5,471 nt of DNA from contig DTXR01000463.1 of the NCBI GenBank assembly GCA_012962365.1, positions 1 through 5,471 of the forward strand. Reading direction: 5' to 3'. The stretch comes from Chromatiaceae bacterium (GTDB lineage Bacteria; Pseudomonadota; Gammaproteobacteria; Chromatiales; Chromatiaceae). The notes under the pieces are model-generated. The model saw nothing but the letters and a program-made list of their open reading frames with translations. It was not told where the DNA came from and did no database searches. Of this stretch, positions 1 through 5,352 are shown piece by piece (the stretch's first letter is position 1; each line of letters opens with the position of its first letter). Both the position numbers and the translations under genes were made by a program.

Positions 1-718
1 ATTGCTCATACACATGATTGCAGTAGTGTTCCTTGTCTCTGAAATCCTCCGGGAGGAAGGCATCATACATATGGTAGTTCACGCGGTTGTTGCTGCTGAA
101 CATGAATTCAAGAATTTTCCGTGGCAAGGTTTGTGCACCCCAGTGAAAGTCATCCTGTGCTTCATAGTGCAGAAATACGGGCAGGATGGGAATACCGCTG
201 CGCAGGGACAGATCGAACGCACCATAGCGAAAATGATCGTGTAGCCGTTTTCCCTTGATACCGCCTTCCGGGTAGAGGGCGATGTTGTGTCCGGCTTCCA
301 GAGCTGCAAGCATCTCTTCTGAAGCTGCCTGGCGTGATTCTCTTGATTCCCGATGCACATACAGCGTGCCGCTGGCGGCGCTGATGCGGCCGACGATGGG
401 CCAGCTGCGCACTTCGATTTTGGCCAGGCTGTGTACGGGGAACAGGGAAGGAATGCCAATGTCCTCGAAGGCTGAGGGATGGTTGGCAATGAGAATATAG
501 CGTTCGGGTCGCTGTTGGCAACAGTGTTGGTGCAGGCGCAGATCAACGCCCAGGGCATCGACCCAGGCCTTGCACCACAAACGAAATAGCGTGCTGTACC
601 AGTTACGCTCTCTGGGCTTTTCGGGAAGAAAGGAAAGGGGATACAGCACCAGGGTCAAAGCGATCAGTTCGATCCAGCCTACGAGCATCCACAGCCAGCG
701 CAGCAGGGAGTGGATCAT
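1..718 (-). CDS. PlsC-family lysophospholipid acyltransferase (partial, 3' end off window)
   Basis: Reading the minus strand from the ATG at 718 gives 239 residues with no stop before the window edge, so the C-terminus is missing. A hydrophobic stretch at about residues 5-30 suggests a membrane anchor. The acyltransferase block follows: an NHPSAFED segment with H80, a GTLYVHRESR block at 117-126 (the usual arginine block), YPEGG at 149-153 (the PEGT block) and IPILPV at 176-181. These four blocks in this order are typical of PlsC/1-acylglycerol-3-phosphate acyltransferases, which move an acyl chain from acyl-ACP or acyl-CoA to a lysophospholipid at the inner membrane. The usual HX4D aspartate is here E85, followed by D86, and EGTR is EGGI. 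The start codon overlaps the stop of the thioredoxin-like gene (ATGA), which fixes the start and suggests translational coupling. The family is clear; the acyl acceptor is not, so I give no symbol. Confidence 0.85.
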   Translation of the reverse strand, partial: MIHSLLRWLWMLVGWIELIALTLVLYPLSFLPEKPRERNWYSTLFRLWCKAWVDALGVDLRLHQHCCQQRPERYILIANHPSAFEDIGIPSLFPVHSLAKIEVRSWPIVGRISAASGTLYVHRESRESRQAASEEMLAALEAGHNIALYPEGGIKGKRLHDHFRYGAFDLSLRSGIPILPVFLHYEAQDDFHWGAQTLPRKILEFMFSSNNRVNYHMYDAFLPEDFRDKEHYCNHVYEQ

Positions 719-1110
719 GGCTCCAGCCCCAACTGCTCGCGCAGGTTTTTCAGAGTCTTCGCCCCGAGCAGAACCTGGGTGATATTTCCGCGTTCGATCA
801 AGAGGGTGGTGGGTGTGGCGCGAATGCCGATTTCCCTGGCCAGATCCATATGCTGGCTGATATCCAGTTTGTGTACATTGTTGTTATTGGCGGCCAGTTC
901 ATCGATCGCCGGGATCATGGTTTTGCAGGGGGCGCAGCCAGGGCTGTAGCAGAATACCAGGCTGGTTTCCTGTGTATTAAGATCAGGGATGGCGTTTTGC
1001 AGCGGGGCGGCTGATCGTCCTTTGGCCTGCAGCGCCTTGTACCGTATCAACAGCTGGGCGCCAATCACGGCGATTACCAGGGAAAGGACGATGACCGGTG
1101 TCCAGTCCAT
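715..1110 (-). CDS. Membrane-anchored thioredoxin-like protein (CAPC active site)
   Basis: This 131-residue protein has one N-terminal transmembrane segment (about residues 5-22) followed by a thioredoxin fold. The redox motif is C59-A-P-C62, preceded by the usual aromatic-S-P-G context, and the cis-proline loop is seen as ATPT with P100. A further cysteine, C54, lies in the strand before the motif. It probably acts as a thiol-disulfide oxidoreductase at the inner membrane; the substrate cannot be told. The flank after the membrane segment carries R23, K25, K30 and R32 while the flank before it is acidic, so the positive-inside rule places the thioredoxin domain in the cytoplasm. Its ATG overlaps the gloA stop by one base (TAATG) and its TGA overlaps the acyltransferase ATG, so it sits in the middle of a coupled three-gene run. 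The fold assignment is strong; the function is open. Confidence 0.85.
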   Translation of the reverse strand: MDWTPVIVLSLVIAVIGAQLLIRYKALQAKGRSAAPLQNAIPDLNTQETSLVFCYSPGCAPCKTMIPAIDELAANNNNVHKLDISQHMDLAREIGIRATPTTLLIERGNITQVLLGAKTLKNLREQLGLEP

Positions 1111-1505
1111 TATTCTTCCGCCCAGCGATCATTCAACAGTTCGATCTGGTAGCCGTCGGGATCCTCGAGAAAGGCGATGATGGTGGTGCCTGCATTCATG
1201 GGGCCCGCATCACGCAATATCTTTGCACCCTGTCGGCGGGCTTTTTCCGTGGCTTCAGATACATCGTCCACGGCAACGGCAATGTGGCCGAATCCGGTAC
1301 CCAGGTCGTATTTTTCCACGCCCCAGTTGCAGGTGAGTTCGAGCACTGTGTTTTCCTTTTCGTCACCGTAGCCCAGAAATGCCAGGGTGAACTTGCCATC
1401 CGGGTAGTCTTTCTGGCGCAGCAGCCGCATGCCCAGTATTTTGGTATAGAAATCAATGGATTTTTGCAGGTTTCCAACCCGCAGCATGGTGTGGAGCAAG
1501 CGCAT
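1110..1505 (-). CDS. gloA: Glyoxalase I (lactoylglutathione lyase), Ni-dependent type
   Basis: The product converts the hemithioacetal of methylglyoxal and glutathione into S-lactoylglutathione, the first step of cytoplasmic methylglyoxal detoxification. The 131-residue protein is colinear with E. coli GloA (135 residues). It starts [11 protein letters not shown] and keeps blocks such as [17 protein letters not shown] and [10 protein letters not shown]. All four metal ligands known for the E. coli enzyme are at the same numbers: H5, E56, H74 and E122. It lacks the insertions of the longer Zn-type enzymes, which supports Ni/Co dependence. The frame is open upstream to 1598, but I chose the ATG at 1505 because it matches the family N-terminus and has a GGAGG site 7 nt before it. 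The stop overlaps the start of the thioredoxin-like gene by one base, so gloA probably leads a three-gene transcript. Confidence 0.96.
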   Translation of the reverse strand: MRLLHTMLRVGNLQKSIDFYTKILGMRLLRQKDYPDGKFTLAFLGYGDEKENTVLELTCNWGVEKYDLGTGFGHIAVAVDDVSEATEKARRQGAKILRDAGPMNAGTTIIAFLEDPDGYQIELLNDRWAEE

Positions 1506-1512
1506 GAAAGGA

Positions 1513-1517
1513 CCTCC
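1513..1517 (-). promoter_or_regulatory. Ribosome binding site of gloA
   Basis: GGAGG on the minus strand, 7 nt before the ATG at 1505. It decides the start in favour of 1505 over the in-frame ATG at 1598. Confidence 0.8.
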
Positions 1518-1539
1518 GTTCTGGTTGATTCGGTGATTG

Positions 1540-1568
1540 TTTATACCGCCTTCAAGGTGGCTGGACAG
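1540..1568 (-). promoter_or_regulatory. Weak candidate promoter for gloA
   Basis: On the minus strand a TATAAA hexamer (1540-1545) lies about 35 nt upstream of the gloA start. At a 17-nt spacing the -35 position reads CTGTCC, a poor match to TTGACA. A promoter for gloA is expected in this 128-nt gap, and the -10 is reasonable, but the -35 is weak, so an activator or read-through from the upstream genes is equally possible. Confidence 0.3.
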
Positions 1569-1574
1569 TATGGC

Positions 1575-1606
1575 TTTCCCGATTACAAAGCCCGGCACAC
1601 GGGAAA
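1575..1606. repeat. Inverted repeat with two competing hairpins between the membrane-protein gene and gloA
   Basis: TTTCCCG (1575-1581) and CGGGAAA (1600-1606) form a perfect 7-bp inverted repeat around 18 nt. Within it, CCCG (1591-1594) can pair instead with the same CGGG (1600-1603), so the two stems exclude each other. It begins about 28 nt past the stop of the membrane-protein gene. Neither direction has a T-tract directly after the stem, so it does not look like a standard intrinsic terminator. It could slow or stabilise the transcript, bind a protein, or be chance. Confidence 0.35.
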
Positions 1607-1633
1607 AAGTGACTGGATGAATGAGCAGCTTTG

Positions 1634-2407
1634 TCAGGCAATGTGCTCTTCCATGCGGATACCCAGAATCTCCAGCATGGCGCCTCCAAAAGCACCGCCC
1701 AGAGCGCCGCCGAGCAAGCCCAGGGGGGCGGCATCCACGACCTGCTGGTACTGGCTGATCTGTCCCAGTTCCGGAATGGTCATGTAGCTCTCACCGATGA
1801 TCCAGAAGACAGAAGCCACGGCCATGGCGATCAGACCAGAAACCAGCGGGCCGCCGATTTTCAAAGCGCCTTTACCGCCAAGAATGGATGGACGGTGTTT
1901 GATCAGAAATACATAACACAGTCCCACCAGGGAAACGGCCACGGCGGCGACTTCCCATCCCTGGAATCCGATGGGTGTGCTGCGAACGACGAGATACAGC
2001 GGGGGGCCGGAAATCAACCCGGCCATGAAGCCGGCGCCGGTTTGCGCCAGAGGCTGGGAGTCGCGTATTTCCCTTTTCGTAAAGAAACTCCCGGCAACCA
2101 GCCCGGCCGCCAGGGCAATGCCTAGCAGGATCAGGGGTTGGTGATAGCTGACGAACAGAATCTGGTAGGAAATGGCGGTCAGAATGCCTGCCAGGGTGCC
2201 GCCGAGGGCAACCAGCATGCTGCCGAAATAAGCGGAAATTACCAGTCCGGCTAGTACGGTGGCCAGCATGGATGCCAGCCAGAGGCTCATGTTTTCAACC
2301 AACAGAAAATTGAGCACCCCGGAGAAAAAAGCGCCGAACAGTGCGCCGGAAAAAGCCCAGGTGATGGACTTTCTCAGGATTTTCGACAGTTTGTCCAGAA
2401 TGCCCAT
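1634..2407 (-). CDS. Polytopic membrane protein of unknown function, glycine-zipper C-terminus
   Basis: I do not recognise this 257-residue protein. It opens with a basic amphipathic stretch (residues 1-14) and then shows about eight hydrophobic segments, roughly at 15-37, 42-60, 63-86, 91-108, 123-142, 151-169, 185-205 and 226-249. Many are rich in glycine and alanine. The last holds two interleaved glycine zippers, G230/G234/G238/G242 and G233/G237/G241, and the first has a similar small-residue pattern (G21, G25, S29). Charged loops lie near 111-118 (KREIRD) and 170-179. There are no obvious catalytic or metal motifs, and glycine zippers point to tight helix packing or oligomerisation. The start lies 3 nt after the stop of the surface-antigen-like gene, with a GAGG inside that gene's end as the likely ribosome site, so the two are almost surely cotranscribed. 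Confidence 0.75.
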   Translation of the reverse strand: MGILDKLSKILRKSITWAFSGALFGAFFSGVLNFLLVENMSLWLASMLATVLAGLVISAYFGSMLVALGGTLAGILTAISYQILFVSYHQPLILLGIALAAGLVAGSFFTKREIRDSQPLAQTGAGFMAGLISGPPLYLVVRSTPIGFQGWEVAAVAVSLVGLCYVFLIKHRPSILGGKGALKIGGPLVSGLIAMAVASVFWIIGESYMTIPELGQISQYQQVVDAAPLGLLGGALGGAFGGAMLEILGIRMEEHIA

Positions 2408-2410
2408 GAT

Positions 2411-2797
2411 CTACTTTGCCTCGTCTTTTGCTGGGTTGGGCGGCGTGATCAGCCATCGTCCTTCGGCATCCCTGCAAAAAGTCAGAGATTCCCCTATTCG
2501 TTTTTTATCCACCTCTGTGGTGATTTGCACTCGCCGACACTGGCCATCCTGTGGAGATGGGCTGTCGAGTATCTCGATACTCCCCTGGTTTTTGGTTTCC
2601 GGGTTTTTCCAGTGGCGGGTTTCGCCATTGGCTGCTGAATCGAGCGCTGAATTCAGGGTATTTGAAAGTATTTCCCAGTCTGTGTCGGAAAGCGACTGGA
2701 GACCGGTGTTTCTCAACCACTGCCAGTTGCTTCCCTGCGCGGTGGACAGGCTCAGGGTAAGCAGAACTATAAACGCCAAAAGTCGATTCATTTGCAC
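2411..2797 (-). CDS. Secreted RT0821/Lpp0805-like surface-antigen family protein
   Basis: The 128-residue product begins with a signal peptide: N and R, a hydrophobic core at about 6-18, and a likely cleavage near 20-22 (STA or AQG). The mature part carries the pattern I know from RT0821/Lpp0805-type (17-kDa antigen) domains: an L/D-rich helix ending in a run of A/L residues, then W63-x-N-P with a following G72, C87-R, C108-R and finally G113-x-W115. The two cysteines probably form a disulfide in the periplasm. No lipobox is evident, so it is probably soluble or peripherally attached. Molecular function of the family is not known. The start taken is the GTG at 2797, with AGGAGG 7 nt upstream; an ATG two codons later (2791) is possible and would leave the signal peptide intact. 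It is the first gene of a two-gene unit, divergent from ilvB. Confidence 0.7.
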   Translation of the reverse strand: MQMNRLLAFIVLLTLSLSTAQGSNWQWLRNTGLQSLSDTDWEILSNTLNSALDSAANGETRHWKNPETKNQGSIEILDSPSPQDGQCRRVQITTEVDKKRIGESLTFCRDAEGRWLITPPNPAKDEAK

Positions 2798-2804
2798 CTC
2801 GTTT

Positions 2805-2810
2805 CCTCCT
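2805..2810 (-). promoter_or_regulatory. Ribosome binding site of the surface-antigen-like gene
   Basis: AGGAGG on the minus strand, 7 nt before the GTG at 2797 and 13 nt before the ATG at 2791. The spacing favours the GTG, although a second GAGG overlapping the GTG could serve the ATG. Confidence 0.6.
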
Positions 2811-2849
2811 GGTCAGTGGCGTGAATAACGAATACCCCTGGCCACGGGA

Positions 2850-2953
2850 ATGAAAAAGTCCTGTCGCAGTCAATGGTGTGTGATTCTGACGAATTTGTAA
2901 ACAGGCGGGCATGTCGGGTTTTCAATACCATTCCTTGCCGCAGGGTAGTTTTT
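2850..2953 (+). promoter_or_regulatory. Speculative leader peptide plus terminator-like hairpin upstream of ilvB
   Basis: A 16-codon frame, ATG at 2850 to TAA at 2900, reads MKKSCRSQWCVILTNL, with consecutive Val-Ile-Leu codons near its end. After it, CCTTG (2933-2937) and CAGGG (2941-2945) can form a 5-bp stem (one G-T pair) with loop CCG, followed by TAG and TTTTT (2949-2953). This is the order expected for ribosome-mediated attenuation of a branched-chain amino acid operon. Against it: the ribosome site is poor, the stem is short, and the best ilvB promoter lies downstream of it. Treat as a hypothesis. Confidence 0.18.
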
Positions 2954-2955
2954 CA

Positions 2956-2984
2956 TTGACCTGATGAAGGAATATCAGTATTTT
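2956..2984 (+). promoter_or_regulatory. Probable sigma-70-type promoter of ilvBN
   Basis: TTGACC (2956-2961) matches five of six -35 bases and is followed after exactly 17 nt by TATTTT (2979-2984), four of six -10 bases. Transcription would start near 2991, leaving an untranslated leader of about 65 nt before the ilvB GTG. It is the best plus-strand promoter match I found in the divergent region. Confidence 0.5.
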
Positions 2985-2993
2985 ACAATGTAT

Positions 2994-3028
2994 GGATTTT
3001 GCTGGATTTGTTTGTCCCTGAAAAATCC
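2994..3028 (+). promoter_or_regulatory. Alternative hairpins in the predicted ilvB leader
   Basis: GGATTT occurs twice, at 2994-2999 (extended to GGATTTT, 3000) and 3004-3009. Either copy can pair with AAAATCC/AAATCC at 3022-3028, giving mutually exclusive stems of 7 and 6 bp. The right arm ends 16 nt before the GGAGGT ribosome site. The stems are AT-rich and no T-tract follows, so they are not a terminator; an effect on translation or a chance repeat are both possible. Confidence 0.25.
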
Positions 3029-3044
3029 GATTCCCATGAATTTT

Positions 3045-3050
3045 GGAGGT
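3045..3050 (+). promoter_or_regulatory. Ribosome binding site that sets the ilvB start
   Basis: GGAGGT lies 7 nt before the GTG at 3058. The in-frame TTG at 3043 overlaps this site and has none of its own, so it cannot be the start. Confidence 0.85.
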
Positions 3051-3057
3051 TACAACG

Positions 3058-4791
3058 GTGGAATTGACTGGCGGTGAAATTGTCGTCCAGGCACTGAAAG
3101 ATGAAGGTGTTGAGTTCGTTTGGGGGTATCCTGGCGGTGCTGTACTACATATCTATGATGCAATCTTTCAACAGAAAGCAGTGCAGCATATTCTAGTGCG
3201 TCATGAACAGGCAGCAACCCATGCGGCTGACGGGTACGCACGTGCCACGGGAAACCTGGGTGTTGCGCTGGTTACCTCCGGGCCTGGTGCTACCAATGCG
3301 GTTACGGGTATCGCCACCGCGTACATGGATTCCATTCCCATGGTCATTATCACTGGCCAGGTGCCTGTGCCTTTCATCGGCAGTGATGCTTTTCAGGAAG
3401 TTGATATCACGGGGATCACACGTCCCTGCGTCAAGCACAACTTCCTGATAAAACGGGTCGAAGATATTGCTGATACCATGGCCAAGGCCTTTTATATCGC
3501 CAGGACAGGCAGACCCGGCCCCGTGCTCGTCGATATCCCCAAAGACGTGACTGATCCCAATATTCGTATTCCCTACGATTATCCAAAGAAGATCAGCATG
3601 CGTTCCTACAAGCCGGTGGAAAAAGGCAATACACGGCAGGTGCGTAAGGCGGTCGATCTGATGGCCAAGGCCAGGCGCCCGGTTGTCTATACCGGTGGTG
3701 GCGTGGTGCTGGGTGAGGCTTCCGATGATCTGCGGGAGTTGATCAAATATACTGATTTCCCGGTCACCAATACCCTCATGGGACTGGGGTCGATTGCAGC
3801 TTCAGATGAGCATTTCCTGGGTATGCTGGGCATGCACGGTACTTATGAAGCCAATATGGCCATGCACGAGGCAGATCTCATCGTTGCCATTGGCGCACGC
3901 TTTGATGACCGGGTGACCGGCAAGCTGGCGCAGTTCTGCCCCAATGCCAAGATCGTGCATGTGGACGTTGATCCTGCATCGATCTCCAAGAATGTTCGCG
4001 TGGACGTGCCCATCGTCGGGCAGGTCAAGCCCGTGCTCAAGGATATGCTCAAATTCCTGAAGGCACGCAAGACCGGGCCTGACAAGGCGGCGCTCAAGGA
4101 ATGGTGGGAGCGCATCAATACCTGGCGCAGCGTGGAGTGCCTGAACTATGCGAATTCGGACAAGGTCATCAAGCCCCAGTACGCCATAGAAACACTTCAC
4201 AAGGTCACCCGGCGCCGGAATTTCTATCTCACTTCGGATGTTGGCCAGCACCAGATGTTCGCGGCACAGTTCTATCCGTTTGAAAAGCCTCGCCGCTGGA
4301 TCAATTCAGGTGGCTTGGGCACCATGGGCTTTGGCCTGCCGGCCGCCATGGGTGTACAGCAGGCATTTCCCAAGGCAACCGTTGCCTGTGTGACCGGTGA
4401 AGCCAGCATCCAGATGTGTATTCAGGAGCTGGCCACTTGCTCTCAGTACAACCTGCCGATCAAGATCGTGTTGCTGAACAATGGCTATATGGGCATGGTG
4501 CGTCAGTGGCAGGAATTCTTCTATGACGGCCGCTACTCCCATTCTTACGTGGACGCCTTGCCGGATTTCGCCAGGCTGGCCGAGACCTACGGTCACGTGG
4601 GCATGACCATCGAGGATCCCAATGATCTGGAAGCGGCCTACAAGGAAGCATTCAGTCTGAAAGACCGACTGGTGTTCATGAATGTGATCATCGATCCGGA
4701 AGAGAATGTTTATCCCATGATTGAAGCGGGAAAGGGGCATCACGAGATGCACATGTCTCCGCATCTTTCCGCAGAACGGGAGCTGGCCTGA
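3058..4791 (+). CDS. ilvB: Acetohydroxyacid synthase (acetolactate synthase) large catalytic subunit
   Basis: The 577-residue enzyme condenses two pyruvates to 2-acetolactate, or pyruvate and 2-oxobutyrate to 2-aceto-2-hydroxybutyrate, using thiamine diphosphate (ThDP), Mg and FAD. It is the first common step of valine, leucine and isoleucine synthesis. The N-terminal pyrimidine-binding domain holds VWGYPGGAVL and RHEQAATHAADG with catalytic E50. The ITGQVP loop (P103) and SDAFQE follow, then the central FAD domain with RFDDRVTG from R281. The C-terminal pyrophosphate domain has GLGTMGFGLPAA with M423, the metal-binding motif at 447-475 and RQWQEFF with W484. Length fits the family (about 560-590). 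The metal motif reads G447-E448-A449 then N475, where the textbook form is GDG. The start is the GTG at 3058. Its TGA overlaps the ilvN ATG by one base (TGATG), ensuring coupled synthesis of the two subunits. E. coli has ilvB, ilvI and ilvG paralogs, so the symbol is generic. Confidence 0.97.
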   Translation: MELTGGEIVVQALKDEGVEFVWGYPGGAVLHIYDAIFQQKAVQHILVRHEQAATHAADGYARATGNLGVALVTSGPGATNAVTGIATAYMDSIPMVIITGQVPVPFIGSDAFQEVDITGITRPCVKHNFLIKRVEDIADTMAKAFYIARTGRPGPVLVDIPKDVTDPNIRIPYDYPKKISMRSYKPVEKGNTRQVRKAVDLMAKARRPVVYTGGGVVLGEASDDLRELIKYTDFPVTNTLMGLGSIAASDEHFLGMLGMHGTYEANMAMHEADLIVAIGARFDDRVTGKLAQFCPNAKIVHVDVDPASISKNVRVDVPIVGQVKPVLKDMLKFLKARKTGPDKAALKEWWERINTWRSVECLNYANSDKVIKPQYAIETLHKVTRRRNFYLTSDVGQHQMFAAQFYPFEKPRRWINSGGLGTMGFGLPAAMGVQQAFPKATVACVTGEASIQMCIQELATCSQYNLPIKIVLLNNGYMGMVRQWQEFFYDGRYSHSYVDALPDFARLAETYGHVGMTIEDPNDLEAAYKEAFSLKDRLVFMNVIIDPEENVYPMIEAGKGHHEMHMSPHLSAERELA

Positions 4792-5282
4792 TGAGACATA
4801 TTATTTCCGTGCTGATAGAGAACGAAGCCGGCGCGCTGGCGCGGGTTTCCGGGCTGTTTGCAGCCAGGGGTTACAATATCGAATCCCTGACGGTAGCGCC
4901 GACCGAGGATGAAACCCTGTCGCGCATGACGCTGGTCACCTATGGTGATGAGATGATCATCGAGCAGATCATCAAGCAGCTCAACAAGCTGGTCGATGTG
5001 GTAAAGCTGCTGGATCTTTCCGATGGCCCGCATATCGAACGGGAGCTGATGATGGTGAAGGTCAAGGCTGAAAAGAATCATCGTGAAGAAATGAAACGCA
5101 TGGCGGATATTTTCCGGGCGAACATCATCGATGTCACCGATTGCAGTTACACAGTTGAACTGACCGGCAATGGCGATAAGCTGGACGCGTTTCTCAAGGC
5201 GGTTAACACAGACCTGATCATGGAAGTGGTGCGCTCTGGTCCGTTGGGAATATCCCGGGGCGTGAAAGGGCTGGGTTTGTAA
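4791..5282 (+). CDS. ilvN: Acetohydroxyacid synthase small regulatory subunit (IlvH type)
   Basis: This 163-residue subunit activates the large subunit and confers valine feedback inhibition. An N-terminal ACT domain (about residues 3-77) starts RHIISVLIENEAGALARV and continues with GLFAARGYNIESL. N11, G14 and N29, the valine-site positions known in E. coli IlvH, are all conserved, so feedback control by valine is likely. The C-terminal domain (about 80-157) contains RELMMVKV, FRANIIDV and SYTVELTG and ends in SGPLGISRG. The length equals E. coli IlvH rather than the short IlvN of about 96 residues, so ilvH would be an equally good name. It starts on the last base of the ilvB stop codon and is followed by an 85-nt gap before ilvC. 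Confidence 0.97.
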   Translation: MRHIISVLIENEAGALARVSGLFAARGYNIESLTVAPTEDETLSRMTLVTYGDEMIIEQIIKQLNKLVDVVKLLDLSDGPHIERELMMVKVKAEKNHREEMKRMADIFRANIIDVTDCSYTVELTGNGDKLDAFLKAVNTDLIMEVVRSGPLGISRGVKGLGL

Positions 5283-5309
5283 GGGAGTCATTCCACTCAG
5301 ATATATTCT

Positions 5310-5333
5310 ACCAACCTTCATTCTGAGGTTGGT
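5310..5333 (+). promoter_or_regulatory. Perfect 8-bp hairpin between ilvN and ilvC
   Basis: ACCAACCT (5310-5317) and AGGTTGGT (5326-5333) form a perfect stem with an 8-nt loop, 27 nt after the ilvN stop and 34 nt before the ilvC start. It is followed by GTTAAAAATTT, not a T-run, so complete intrinsic termination is unlikely. It may mark partial termination, an RNA-processing or stability site that sets the ilvBN to ilvC ratio, or a protein-binding palindrome. A TATATT at 5302-5307 just upstream is a possible -10 but lacks a good -35 at normal spacing. Confidence 0.5.
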
Positions 5334-5352
5334 GTTAAAAATTTACAATTGA

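Noticed and set aside
79..558. Open frames of 159 and 119 codons on the minus strand (79-558, 162-521)
   Set aside because: They are out of frame with the acyltransferase, which carries all the recognisable motifs over the same bases; their translations are low-complexity and rich in Pro, Ser and Cys.
1591..1603. CCCG-GCACA-CGGG as an intrinsic terminator
   Set aside because: Stem is only 4 bp and no T-tract follows on either strand.
1098..1787. 229-codon plus-strand open frame antisense to gloA and its upstream gap
   Set aside because: It covers a confidently identified gene on the other strand and shows no family features of its own.
1631..2125. 164-codon plus-strand open frame antisense to the membrane protein
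   Set aside because: Hydrophilic, Gln/Gly/His-rich composition typical of the complement of a hydrophobic coding region; no ribosome site seen.
2850..2960. Minus-strand promoter candidate TTGACT near 2870 for the surface-antigen-like gene
   Set aside because: No acceptable -10 hexamer at 16-18 nt spacing, so I did not list it, although a promoter must lie somewhere in this gap.
3036..3077. 13-codon frame MNFGGYNGGIDWR overlapping the ilvB start
   Set aside because: No ribosome site of its own and no branched-chain codon cluster; its ATG lies just before the ilvB ribosome site by chance.
3802..4251. Minus-strand open frame of 149 codons within ilvB
   Set aside because: Antisense shadow of a conserved enzyme gene; no motifs or start signals.
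4740..5321. 193-codon minus-strand open frame antisense to ilvN
   Set aside because: It spans ilvN almost exactly, is His/Gln-rich, and mirrors the codon bias of the real gene.
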